Below are positions 31,835-43,500 of a stretch of DNA of 64,000 nucleotides, piece after piece. The DNA lies in the NCBI GenBank assembly GCA_003971905.1, contig RSEE01000013.1, forward strand, positions 744,001 through 808,000, read 5' to 3'. The position numbers and the translations under genes were made by a program. This DNA is from Moniliella sp. 'wahieum' (lineage: Eukaryota; Basidiomycota; Moniliellomycetes; Moniliellales; Moniliellaceae). The first letter of the stretch is position 1, and each line of letters begins with the position of its first letter. Below the pieces are notes generated by a model, which was given only the letters and a program-made list of their open reading frames with translations, made no database searches and was not told the origin of the DNA.

Positions 31835-34353
31835 ATGAGCACCCGGCCCTCCGCCACCGCCCCCGTCTTCTCCCCCCGCCGCCCCGGCCCCGGCCCCGGC
31901 CCATCGGGCTCGCCGCTCGGCCTGGGCCCAGGCCACATGTACGTGCCTCCGCTCGCGTCGGGCGCCAGCTCCCCGCCGTTGGGCACGCCGCTTTCGAGCC
32001 ATGCCCAGGCGTTCCAGCCGCCATCCAACACAACGCCGTCGCCCGCCTCGGCACCTCGCTCGCTGGCCTCGCCCTCGACCCCAACCCGCCCGCCTCCCCG
32101 GCGCGTCCACTCTCTCTGCCCGCGCTGCCAAGGCTGCCGTATTCGTCCCGCGTAGCGTCGCGCCTACCCCGGCCCAGTCCAGCCCGGCCGCGACCGAGCC
32201 TCCAAATCCGCTCCCGCCCACTAGTATGAGCGCGGTGCTCCGCGCTGCCCCTTTCCACCCGCAGTCGCGTCCCAGTTCCCGGCCCTCGACCCCTTCTCGC
32301 CCTCTGCCTTCCAATGGGGCCCGTGCAGGCGTCTACTTGCCTCCCGACGAAGCATGGCCATCCCCAGACTACACCGACCCGATCGGGCGGGTGCGGCGGG
32401 CGTGGCCGGGTCTTCGGCTGGGTCCGTGCCGATGCCACCATACGCGCCGCAGTACACCAACTCTGTCCAGGCCAATGCGGCGAACCATGCGGCTGCTCTC
32501 ACGGCGGGGGCCAGTAGGATGGGGTTGCCTCCCACCTTGGCACAGCAGCAGCCGACCCTGGCACTACAGTACCAGCTCTACGCGCCTGCCGGTCCCCCCC
32601 CGCGTCTGCCGGTCAACGCCTCTGCCTCGTCCTCCGACACGGCAGCCAGCATTGCCGCGCCGATGTCTTCTTCCTTCCCTCCAACTTGAGTGAGCAGCTG
32701 CGCCGGCGGCAAGAAGCCACCTGGACCGGTCCCGTCCCGCCTGCTCTGCATGGTCCTCAGCTGCCTGAGAATGTCAACAAGTATCACAGTCTGTGTCCGT
32801 TGGAGCGACTGCCTCCTGCGCTCGACTCGGCTTCCATGGCCCACCTGGGCGCTGCTGCGGCCGCGGCATCGACGGGGCTTCCCTCTGCCTTGGCTCCACC
32901 CGAGTTTGCTGCTCAGGCGCCCGTCCCACTGGGAGGGCAGCCGTCCAGTACGTTCCGTGGCTTCCCCACTACGGTGTACAAGGCGCTGTCGCAAGAGGAT
33001 GGGCGGACGTATTGTCTGACGCGCATTGCGAATTTCCGGTTGGGTGCCGACGCGCACTTGGCTGCTGTCCAGCGCTGGCGCAACGCGCTCAACAATCCCC
33101 GTCGCCCTCCTCTGCCGGGGGTGGTAGGGTGTACGAAGCGTTTACCACCCATGCCTTTGGCGGTTCCAACTTAATTTTCGTCAGCGAGTACCACGCCTGC
33201 AGCGTCACCCTCGCCCAGGCCCATCTCTCCTCCAAGCCCACCGCACTGACCGACGTGTACCGTCCCTATGCCCAGGCAGCGTATGCAAGGCAGAACTATG
33301 CCCGCCAACCGGCCGCGAGCACACGTCTGTCCGAAGCAACGCTGTGGATCTACCTTGTCCAGATGGCTACCGCCCTTCGTTCTGTCCATGCTGCCGGGCT
33401 GGCCGTGCGCGCCATCACGCCGCACAAGGTACTGCTTACTGAGCCTGGTAAGGTCCGGTTTTCGGGTGGCAGTGTGCTAGATGTGTTGGATCCGTTGCCC
33501 GAGGGCGCGCTGCCTCCGCCCGGTGTGGGCGCCGAGCACCCGACCGAGGTGCAAGTGGAGGACCTTGTTCTTGTTGCCAAGTTGATTCTTACCCTTGCTG
33601 CTGGGAGTGCTGAAGCGGTGCAGAGTGCAGCGGACATCCCCGCTGCGCTGGCCATGCTACGTGGAAGCTATTCTGCCGAGCTGGAAGAGGTGGTGCGCTG
33701 GATGCTGCAAGGCGAAGGACGGAGCGCAACGTCGCTGGTTGTGCGCTTAGCGCCTCACTTGGCAGATACGTTGAATGTGTCGTTGGGGCATCGGATGTGC
33801 TGCAATCGGGACTGCAGAAAGAGGTGGAGAATGGTAGGTTGGTTCGGTTGCTGTGCAAGCTCGGGTTTATCAATGAGCGCGGCGAGCTGAACCAAGACAT
33901 GCGCTGGTCCGAAACTGGCGATCGGTACTTGGTCAAACTCTTTCGCGACGCCGTCTTCCATGCCTCGACCGAGGCCGGCACCCCGCTCGTCGACTTGAGC
34001 TACATCTTGGTCAACCTCAACAAACTCGATGCCGGCTCGGAGGAACGGTTGCTTCTGACTAGTCGCGACGAGCAAACCTGCATTGTGGTGAGCTACCATG
34101 AAGTATGTCCCTGGACCCTACCACCGTTGAGCCGCGAGCTTCCACTTACGTTTTCCTTTTCCTTCCCGTTTCCGTTTTTATTTCCGTTCCGTTTCCGTTT
34201 CCGTTTCCGTTTTATTTCCGTTTCCGTTTACGTTTCCGTTTCCGTTTCGTTGGCTTTGTGTTTCCTTTGGCGTTTGCGTTTGTTGGGGGGATCGTTGTTG
34301 TGCAGATCAAGCAAGCCATCGAGTCGGCGTTCCAAGAACTTTGCCATCAATAG
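31835..34353 (+). CDS. PAN3: Pan3, subunit of the PAN2-PAN3 deadenylase
   Basis: Pan3 is a dimeric pseudokinase that recruits the Pan2 nuclease to poly(A)-binding protein and so starts mRNA poly(A) shortening. The start at 31835 (MSTRPSATAPVFSPRRPGPG) leads into a Ser/Pro-rich head containing LSARAAKAAVFVP, similar to the PAM2 motif that binds poly(A)-binding protein. The pseudokinase domain includes YKALSQEDGRTYCLTRIANF, ATLWIYLVQMATALRSVHAA, VRAITPHKVLLTEPGKVRFS and LAKL-type helices. The C-terminal knob is diagnostic: LQKEVENGRLVRLLCKLGFI, NERGEL, RWSETGDRYLVKLFRDAVFH and LNKLDAGSEERLLLTSRDEQ. A terminal intron (34103-34305) precedes IKQAIESAFQELCHQ. About six frame changes occur. The CCCH zinc finger seen in many fungal Pan3 proteins is not visible. 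Confidence 0.92.
34103..34305 (+). repeat. Pyrimidine-rich TTTCCG microsatellite filling the last PAN3 intron
   Basis: The intron (GTATGT donor, GTGCAG acceptor) is about 203 bases, twice the usual length here. Its middle (34147-34272) consists largely of imperfect ttccgt, tttccg and ttcctt units. It is polypyrimidine on the transcribed-sense strand. Confidence 0.85.
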
Positions 34354-34921
34354 TAACCCCGCCCGTCTTATCAACGTTCCCCGTCGCACGTCCCCTCTAT
34401 CCTTTCCCCGTTGCTGTCTATTCCGCTCTCTGTCTCTCCTTGGGCTGCTGTATCCCTATGGAATGCGCATGGAATCGCCTTGCTCACCGTCAACAGGACA
34501 GCTAGCGAGGTGGAACAGGATAATCCAACCAATGCACACTCCGCAAGTGACGTGACTCCCTATGGCGCCAGCGGGCGCACGAGCAGGGACCGGGAGCAGC
34601 AGCAGCATCGTAACTTGACTCATGTGACGGTCAGCACATATGTAGGTCTCTAGATGTAGGCGCTGAGGTTGAGCGTTGAGCGGCTGAGCCTCGATAGGAT
34701 TCGCTGTCGCGGCGGCTCGACCACCCTATCCCCAACACAGACATTACTCGGAGTTTGAGGAAAGGTGGAGAGCAGTTAAGGCATTCATTCCAGCACGGCG
34801 ATGGCTGGAGAACGAGAGATGCAGACGAGTGGTGAGGAACGACAAGGCGTTTTTGGGGGGGAAGGGGGAAGGGGGAGGGGGAAGGGTGGAATGAGGGACA
34901 AGGACCCTGGGAGCAGAAAAA
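34354..34921. other. Convergent intergenic region PAN3/TIM44
   Basis: Besides a G/A-rich run at 34852-34884 (ttttttgggggggaaggggg) there is no element I can name. Confidence 0.45.
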
Positions 34922-36579
34922 TTACAAGAACGATGCTTGACCGCGGCGAGCCATCTGGAAGGAAAAGAAAGAAAGAGAAAAAGGTGACGCGTTAGTCCAA
35001 GTTCGAACAAAAGAGAAAACACCTCGCCCAACAAACGGGTACGCACCTCGATGATCTTCCACCCGCCCGTGATCTCATTGTCGAGCATGCTCTCGTCGCG
35101 AGTGAGGACCAAGGCGTACCGACACGCCTCGGCCTGGTCCTTGTTGCCAGCTTTGACCTCGCCGGTGCGCGGGTCGGTAAAGTACATGAGCTCCTGCGAG
35201 GCGCAGGTGACAACACGACGGGCAGACCGCCATCAAGCATCTTGCCATTAAGAATCTCAATCGAGTCGAGGTCGAGCAACGGCCATGAGGAATGTAGCCC
35301 TTGGCCAGGAACGGGTCGACAGTGGCCATGATCACATTGTACGTTGCCTCGCACACCACTGGCGCAAGCAAGCGCGAGCCCGCGTGGTAGCATCAATAAA
35401 CTCGGGCAGCACATACTCGCGCAGCTCAACATTGAACCGAGCCAGGCTAAACCCAGGTTCTTGCGACCGCAGCGCCCGGACCACCTGCGCCGTCTCATTC
35501 TCCTCAAACCAGCCCCCGATCCTGTCGGTGATGGAGCGTACGCGCTCCACCGCAGGCGCTTCCGACTCGGCGTACACCTCCTTAAACTCGGACCATTTGC
35601 GGCCAATAAACGAGTCGGAAATCACATTCTTCAGCTTCCCCCCGTCGACTCCTTCTCGGGCGCACACCAGCGCTTCCCCGGCATTGGGTTCTCGAGTACA
35701 CGCGAGTGACGGCATAGCCAGCCAGTCGTTTTGGCGTGCCCGCCAGCCGGTCCGCTTCTTCCGCTGCCGCCGCATCGGCTTCGGCCGACTTTTGGATCAT
35801 CTCCGGGCTGATGCCCATGGCTTCAGCGCGAGCGGCCAGTTCCGGTCCACCGACGGGGTAGGGTCGGCCTCCACGTCGTGCACAGGCGGTTGACGTCCAA
35901 TCCGCTTCAGACGAGCTGCGCGACGGGCCGCACGGGCGCGTCGGGCATCGGCCGCCTCGGCCTGGTCATCGTACATGCGTATGCCGAACCACCATCGTCA
36001 ACGCCTCGGCCACGTGGTGCTAAAGGCACGGTAGGCTTCCGTGTTGCGCACAGGGGCGGTAGTTTTGTCGGCAACGTTAGCGATGCCACGGCCGACGGCA
36101 CCGAGCGCGCGCGCCAACTCGCTCTCCTCCAACTGCTTCAACGCCTCACCAACGGCATCGCCCACTTTGCCACCGGACTTTTTCAGCTGGTTCGCAGCCG
36201 CCTGAAGCTTGGGGTTCTCCTTGAGACTGGCCACAAGCGCATCCGCTCGTACGCCGCCTTGGCCTGCTGCAGCGCCGCACTGTCTTGCACCTTGCCCGCC
36301 TCGCCCTGGAGCTGGCGTACGTTGTCCTGCAGCTCCTTGTTCTTGCGCAGCTCCTCCTTGAGCGTCTCGACAAACACGGCGAACGGGACCGGGGCGCATC
36401 GAAGACACGGCGGGAGGCATGGAAGGCACGAGCGGCGGCGTAGGCAGCGGGGGCCGGGGCCGGGCCACGCAGGGCCAGGGACGGGCGGCGGCGCGGGCAC
36501 GCAGCGCGGCGACATAGGCGGGGCGTGGGAGCGATCCCCGTGCCAGGAGCGGCGCAACGGCGGTTATTCTGGGCAGCAT
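34922..36579 (-). CDS. TIM44: Tim44, matrix-side subunit of the presequence translocase motor
   Basis: Tim44 is the peripheral inner-membrane scaffold that tethers mtHsp70 to the TIM23 channel. The start at 36579 (MLPRITAVAPLLARGSLPRP) is a strong presequence, with AARAFHASRRVFD before the mature part. The N-terminal coiled region reads FVETLKEELRKNKELQDNVR, QLQGEAGKVQDSAALQQAKA and SLKENPKLQAAANQLKKSGG, as in fungal Tim44. The C-terminal domain includes SDSFIGRKWSEFKEVYAESE, ALRSQEPGFSLARFNVELRE, LDSIEILNGKMLDGGLPVV, ELMYFTDPRTGEVKAGNKDQ and NEITGGWKIIE. The intron 34955-35046 separates the last exon, MARRGQASFL, which stops at 34922-34924. About seven frame changes interrupt the gene. Confidence 0.9.
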
Positions 36580-37684
36580 CCTCAGCGCGTGGGCGTCGGA
36601 GGGCGGGAGGGAGGGAAGAGGAGGAGGAGGGAAAGGAGGAGGAGGGTGCGAGCGAGGAGTGGCGAGCACCCCGAAGAAACAAGCCCACAGTCAGCTGCTG
36701 CTGCCCCCCGCCCGCAAGAACCAAGAATGCCGTCATTCCGCCATCCAGCGGCGTCCGCATGCTCCGCCACCCGCGTTGCACCGAGCGCTCCCGCAGGCAA
36801 GGAAACATGTTCCCCGTCACGTGCTTGCCATCCGCGGCCTTCGATTCGGCTCGCTTTCAACCGGACGGCCGAGCATGGTGGTCTGGCCTGCTTTGGTCCC
36901 GGCCCACTCTCCCACCAGCACATCGTCCAGCCCCTCGGACGCCTGGGGCGCTCCGGAGAGGGCGATGCCGCACGGCAGCCGTCGCAGACTGCCATGAGGT
37001 GCGAGCCACTCCCTCCCCCGGCCAGCAGTAGAAGATGCAATTCCATCGGCCCCCCGGCCACCGGTCGATGACCGCCGCCCTTTTCATCCCTCCCAACGCA
37101 GCCACAGTAGACACCCGCTGTGGACAGTAGATACCCGCAGTGGTGTATTCTAGGCCAGCCAGACTCCGACCTGCACTCTCCCGGGCCATGGCATGCTCTC
37201 CAGGCGATTACGCGGCCCTTCCTCGACCCCCCTGCCCTTTCTGCTGTCGGCAGGCATTCCCGGCGGTGACCAACTCGACGCTGGCTGTGGGCATGCGAGG
37301 CTCCATGAGCATATTCATTGGCAGCCTCCTCCCCTCTCCCAACCGAAGCGACAAGGAATGGCCCCACCTGGTAGGCCCCCGGAGGCTCTATCGATCCTGG
37401 CTCGGGACTACGGCGCATGTCGTACCTGCATCCAGAGTAATTGGCATTGAATATATGCATCCAGACGGGTAGACGGGTAGACGTGTGGCGCCCCAAGAAG
37501 CTGCGCCGACGCTCATCATGCCAACCGAGGGAGCTCAGCGCGCCCTCTCGGCATCTCGCTTTGTTGCATGGTAGGCAGTCCACCTCGTCAGCCAACTGAA
37601 TCCAATTGGATTCCAGTCCCAGCCGCTCGCACATCCTCGCCCCCCTATCCCCCCCCCCTCCCCACGTGCCGATTTTGATGGGGC
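36580..37684. other. Intergenic region upstream of TIM44
   Basis: A 1.1 kb stretch. A 383-codon open frame crosses it on the minus strand but its composition and lack of any domain speak against a gene (see rejected items). A short direct repeat tagacacccgctgtggacag / tagatacccgcagtgg is at 37108-37143. Confidence 0.4.
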
Positions 37685-38820
37685 TTATGGCCCTGCTGTA
37701 GCAAACACATACGCAGGAGAGCTGCCTCGCCAATTGTCCGTTTCGGCCGCTGGGCTCGACGGCACTGGGCTGGGCTCGACGGTGGAGGGAGCCAAAACCG
37801 ACGCAGGAAGGGGAGTGCGTCGTGCCGCGCCGCGTTTCGCATCGGGTGGGGCGGGGGAAGCCGAAGCGGCCTCGCCAGGAGCCAAGAGCACGTGCGAGGT
37901 GCCGGTCCAGTCGCCCGCGCGGTGTTCGAGGCGGGTCCCGATCCCTTCAGGCGGCGCACGCACCACCGCCCCAGGCACCTCAATCACCGCCTTGACATTG
38001 TTGGTAGCCCGAGCCTCCTGCGCGCCGCCTGGGCCCGCGCATGCGGATCAAAGTCCCGGTCCGGTCCGGCCCTACGTCGGCACCACCACCGCCCCCCCGC
38101 CCAGGGTAGGAATCATGCGCGTGCCCGTCATCCAATGGCGTGAGCGCGTCGTCCGGTCGCGTGGCCCCAGCGGGGCCGCCGGGGCAAACCCAATCGTCAA
38201 TTTGGGCGGGGGCTTGACCGGGGCCGCCGAGGGCGGCACCCAGCCCCGCCCGCGCTTCCCCCCCGTCGCTCTCCCCGCCCGAAGCGGCCGTACTACCCGG
38301 TACAGGCGAGACGGGGCGAGAGGAAGGCGGGTCGTGCGGCCGAGGACTGGCGGTCGGCGCGGTAGCGCTGCCTTGTCGCCTGCCTTGGTTCCCTTGCGCC
38401 AGTTGGGCCGGGCCGACGCGGCCTGCGCACCGCCCGCCTTGGCAGTCAGCTTGCGCGCTTGGCACCCACCCACCCCGTTTTCGGGCCCGGCCGAGGGGGG
38501 CTGCTGGTGCCCGATGCGGTGGTGGCGGCCGCGTGCAGCAGAGACGCTGACTGGAGGGGCGCTTCTTCTTCTTGGAAGGCTTGGGTGGGGGCGGCCGGCG
38601 GCGGCCCATCGTCCTCGAGCTCGTCGGCCTCTTCTGGTCAGCGGGAGGGGAGGTTAGGCGTCAGGCGTCAGGTGGTCAGGTGGCAGGGCCGGGGAGGGGG
38701 GGGGTACACACCGCTTTCCAGGTCGGGGTCAGCGCCGGCGGAGGAGGCGTGGGTGGGGCTGGCGGTGAGGGGGGAGGCGTGGGCCGAGGGCGGGTGGAGG
38801 CGGAGCTTGATCTTGGCCAT
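37685..38820 (-). CDS. Unidentified basic, disordered protein
   Basis: I do not recognise this family with confidence. Exon 1 (38820-38712) starts MAKIKLRLHPPSAHASPLTA and ends PDLES; an intron at 38634-38711 is followed by EEADELEDDGPPP and a lysine cluster (PPPPKPSKKKKRP), then an Ala/Arg-rich stretch (AASARPNWRKGTKAGDKAAL) and a glycine-rich part (MTGTRMIPTLGGGAVVVPT). The start (MAKIKLRL), acidic patch and lysine cluster recall small subunits of chromatin remodelling complexes such as fungal Ies4, but the diagnostic C-terminal tryptophan motif of that family is not visible, so I do not assign it. The proposed end, EVPGAVVRAPPEGIGTRLEH onward to a stop at 37685, is in a different frame. 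At least three frame changes. Confidence 0.5.
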
Positions 38821-40519
38821 GGGTGGGCTGGGCGGTGGTGGGCGGGGAGGCGAAAATTTGCGCGGGCGCATGGAAGCGCGCAGGCGGGATCGGCGTCGGG
38901 GCGGCACGCGGCGGGCGGCGGGCTGGTGCTGCTGGGTGCTGGCCGCCGCCGGAGCGGAGGAGCCAAGTGGGCCCGTTTGCAGAGGCAGGCTGGGATTGGA
39001 TATTGGGATCCGTATTAACATGTAACAGTGCGCATTCTGTCCCGCGCCTGCCCTCGCCCTTCTTGCGTGCAGCCCGCAGAACGTGGGGCCCAGTCGGTCC
39101 CTATCTCCACGTCGGCCAGCCTGTCTGCCCGCCCCGCCGCCTCCCCACTCGCAACGCTCGTGCTGGCTGCCTTGCCCGCCCCTGGCGCCGCTAATTGCCT
39201 CCCGCGGCTCGCGGATCCAATAACTCGTTGCAGCCCCCGGCCTGACAGCGCTCTCGCGTGCCTGCCGTGCACGCAGAGGTTCTTGCTCACGCCGCCTTCC
39301 CTTCCTGGTATTGTGCACGCCCCCGTTGCGTACGCCTGGCCCCTGGCACTCGAATGCTCACTGTACAGGCAAAGCAAGGACCAAAGGGCTGGGTACCACC
39401 TATACGTGGGCATGCTACCCGTTGCGCCCTGTTGCACCCCTATATGAGCGTGCAGGCAGGCCCTCGTTTTGGGCAACTGAATGAGAGGGTGATCGGTGAT
39501 CAGGTCAACCTGTCTACACGAGCAGGGACGAACAAGGGAATGCGGTGGACCCATAGAGGGGTACTGGCTTGACGGGACACGTGTTGCGCTCCCTCTGGCG
39601 TATATCTGCTTGAGGACGTATGTCTGCGCCTATCTCCTCTACAAGGCCGGGGTGCGGCCAGGCTATCCAACGCAGTGTGAATGGCGGGTGTCCTCAGCCC
39701 TCAGCTGAAAGGGTAAGCCAGATATGGCGACACCACCGTGGTGCCGGCAGAGGCGGGCGAGGGGGAAGGGTTTTGATAACAAAAGAAAGCTGGATGGATG
39801 ATGGATGAGGTAACTGGCGCTGGAGACAGAGGCTGCAGGTAGGCAGTGGCCGTTTGTACCGGGGCAGCGGGCGTTGCGGCTGGCTGACACTGGATTATCG
39901 CCCACCAACAAAAGGCTGGCTCGGTCTATTGAGCACGGATGGCGGTGGAGCAGGGCGCCTTGAGCAGCGCGTTTTGTATGATGGTGAGCAACGCACAGGA
40001 GAATGAATGGGGGGCTACTAAGCGCTAATGCCAAAGGCGCCACGGCGAGGCTATGCACGTGGCGGAGGCATGTGTGTGGTGGGGCGGCTGCGACGCGAGC
40101 GGGCGAGGCGAGCGTGAGACCACCACCACACCAGCGGCCACTGGGCGATGCGGATGGCCACGAGGGGCGCACACCAGGCGTACCACCCGCAGTGCGGATG
40201 CTGAGCACGAGTGTGTTGGTCAGCGCGCTGCTGGCTTTCACGCGCCCTGGGCGGCTGGGCTGGGGCGGGGGAGGGACGGTTACGTACGGGTGGATTTGGA
40301 TTTGTTTTTGGTTTTGATTTCGATTTCCTCGTCTCAGCCGCGCATGCGAGCCCCTCCCCCGCGCTGCCTGCCTGCCTGGTGGCGCCCCATTGCCATTGCC
40401 ATCCATCGCCATCGCCCTTTTTCTCCTCTCCTCCTCTTCCCCCCCCCCTCCACCTCCACCTCCACCTCCACCTCCACCCCGTCTGCGCTCGGCGCACCCC
40501 CCCCCCCCCCCCGCCCACC
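38821..40519. other. Long divergent intergenic region upstream of the large lipase
   Basis: 1.7 kb without a supported gene. Its right end is low complexity: a (cctcca)n tract at 40445-40480 and a C16 run at 40497-40512 just before the lipase ATG. Open frames of up to 249 codons occur on the minus strand but show no domain. Confidence 0.4.
40445..40512. repeat. CCTCCA tract and C16 homopolymer in the 5' leader of the lipase gene
   Basis: About five cctcca hexamers at 40449-40480 are followed by unique sequence and then 16 consecutive C bases (40497-40512). The lipase start codon at 40520 lies seven bases after the run. Confidence 0.85.
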
Positions 40520-43500
40520 ATGGGCCTCACCCTCCCCTCCCTCGGCCTCTCCACCCTTCTCGGCGGCCAGCAGCCGCCCGGCCTCCCCGACCCGGCCCAG
40601 CCCCCCTTGAACACCCCCCCCCCCCCCTCTCCCCCGTCTCCCCCCAGACGAGCATCACCAGCGACCCTGGCCCTGCCCATGGCCTCCTCGTTACCCACTC
40701 CCCCGGCAGCCCCCCGTCCCCTCCCCCACCTCGGCCGCAATGCCCCTCCCCACCAGCGACGACCCCCACGTCCTCGCCGCCGCCGCCCAGCGCGCACTCA
40801 CCCTTCCCGCCTCCGCCCCTCTTCCCATCGCCTACGTCGCCACCACCTCCGCCTCACTCGTTTCACCACTGGCTCCAGTATGTGCCCCCCCTTTCTGCCC
40901 CGGTACGCCACACGCGTCACGCGCTGACGGCTGACATGTGTGTGTCCCAGCCTTGCTCCCGGCCAATATCGCCGCCATCGTGACCAGCATCTCGGTCTTG
41001 ATGCGCATTTCCCTCAACTCGTCCGCCTTTTTCTTTGAGGTGCTGCTCGAGGCCTGCAAGTTCCACATCGGCCGGCATGGGCCTGACGCGTCGTGCGTTG
41101 ATCGCAGCCATCAGCCAGGCGCGGCGCATGCATTCCCTCGCCGACAGTCTGGCCGGCCGGATGCGTCGGGCATGCCCGCCAGCGCCTGCCCGCCGCCGCG
41201 GCCAGCGGCAGTGCCTGGCTCGGGCTTAGCACCCTCGCCCGCATGGTCAACAAGCGTGGTTTTACCGATGCTGCTCTCGCCCACCTCCTCGACCCCACCG
41301 GTCCCTTTGGTATCCTGGACCGTACTCCACGTTGGGCGTGTACCTGGTCCATCATGGAGTGACCATGAGCGAACTCCTGGTCTTATCCGGCCTCAATCTC
41401 GTCGATTCCTCCATACGCGTTTTCCTTTCGCACGGCCGACTTGGGCATCCGTCTGTTTGATGGCATCTTTGGATCCAATGAGACATCCCGTGCCCTGACG
41501 AGCGTCATTGAACTGGCTTGGAAAGAGATGCACCCGTCCAGCCCGCCTATTGGTGACATGGTCCGCACGCCGATGGTCGTGGGCCCGTGCCCGAGGCGGG
41601 CAACGTTCTTTCTCTTCAACCTATCACGCTGCCAAGCACCTCACCAGCCTTACGCGTGGCTTTGTCGCATTTTCTCTGTTGCAAGCGCTACGTACAACGC
41701 TCGGCCGTTCAGCTTCAACTCCATTCCATGTACGATTGCACTGTGCTTACCACCAAAGGGTCGGAGAATTGGCGCGACATGGTCGTGGCCAAGAACTACC
41801 ACCTGAGCCAAATTCCTTTGGTCACAGCGCCAGACCGAGGCGCTTCGCCGCCACCGTCGGTCATGTGCTGGAGGAAACCTCCCTCCTGCCTGGCTTGCAG
41901 CTGGACGATCTTGGTGACCTCGACACGCGTCCCCGACTCACCTCGACCCTTTCCATTCACTCTCGGCCTCGGCTGCAATCAGGGATACGAAACCGGCATT
42001 CGCGGACCACCTCGCTCCTCTCTTCGCCCGATGGCCCGTATGCCGGACCTTTTACGCCCACCATGTCGCGCACCGCCTCGCTCGACTCGCACGACTCGGT
42101 CGTGTCCGACTCGGAGAACTCGGACGACTCGGAACAATTGCTAGAGTCGCTTTCGTTTCTGGTTGGCTCGGACGAGGAGGACACGAGGACGACTTGCCTC
42201 TTGTCCGTGCCGCACGAGGCACGGGCGAAGGCAACGAGTATCCTCTTTCTCCAGGCGACGAGATCAGCGAGGCAGTGACCACCACCACTACTACCCTACC
42301 ACCACCACCACACCACCACCACACACTACCCACCACACCACCCTTACCGCCCGTGCCCTTTACCCCTCTTCGCAACCTGCCTCGCCTCCGTCCCCGCCCA
42401 GCCCGCCGGCGCGCCGGCGTCTGTTTGGTCGTGCCCGGCCCCAATCCTCCCGGCTGGGATGGGGGGACGAATCCGAGTCCGAGTGGCACTCGCCATCCGA
42501 GACCGAGGGGGCACTGGTTCCGGGCCGGTACAGAGTGGGACCAGAGTACGATCTGGATGCGCCGCGTGCTGGGTCGAACCGGTGGGCGCGTGCAGCGGCG
42601 CGACTGACCAATCCGCGTGGAGGCTTGGCCTCCAACCGACCCGCCGAGTCCAGTGCCGTCCAGGCCCCGCAGGGCCCCGCGGCGACCCAAGGTGCACGTC
42701 ATGTTCCGTACGTTGGCACATAATGACCACCCAGCGCCGACGTACCACCCAACACACCCACACCGAGACTCAAGAACATGGCCGTCTGGCTGGGGGGGTT
42801 TCAGGAGGAATCGGCGTACGAGAGTATGGATGAAACGTTCCCGGAGCCCGTGTCAGTGCTTTGTCCGGGATGGAACCAACGGAGGCAGTCGTTTGTGACC
42901 AAGACGATTCGGACGAAGACCAAGCGCCCATCTTGCCTTCTGCCAGCGAGGCCAGTGTCCTGGACCCCGACCTCTCTCCTGGACGGGACAAGCGTCCGTT
43001 GCGAGGTGCATCGTCGGAGAGTACAGTGGCGACGCATCGGACGGGGCCCGCAAACGGTCTCGCCCCCCCGAGGGCAGCGTGCCCTTCCCCACCACTTCCT
43101 CCTCTTCCCCCCCGACGCCTACACCGCTCTTGGCGCCCCTTGCGTTCCCCACGGCATCCGATAACTTCACCACCGTCCCCGAGACCGAGCCCGCTAACTT
43201 GGCACGGGTCGAGTCGTTGTCGGAAGACGGATCGAGTCGGGCGCGACATGGGTTTGATCCGTCTAAAGTGCCTCCTTCCTTGTCCCAGCCTAACGGACAG
43301 GAGGACCGAGATGAGAAGTGTGTTTCGCCGTCAGCTCCGGAGGAGGCAGAACAAGGGTCGGAGGAGGAGGATGCAATGGCCCGCCGTCGTCCGATCCTAC
43401 CCGCGCGCGCCGCGAGCGAAGCCGAGTCGGCCGCTGACGATCCGTTGTGGCAAGGCCGGCGCGGGCCCGTGTACCCCGCCTTGCACTTTGTTGAGAACCT

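Noticed and set aside
36582-37733. 383-codon open frame on the minus strand upstream of TIM44
   Set aside because: Long frames occur by chance in GC-rich DNA. It contains no domain, is rich in Gly/Arg/Cys, and overlaps the TIM44 promoter and its start region.
37685-38820. Firm assignment to an INO80 subunit (Ies4)
   Set aside because: Only the short IKLRL start, acidic patch and lysine cluster are similar; the diagnostic C-terminal motif is not seen.
39663-40412. 249-codon minus-strand frame, and an overlapping one at 40051-40797
   Set aside because: Both are low complexity (Arg/Gly/Pro) and give no recognisable family; they overlap the leader of the lipase gene.
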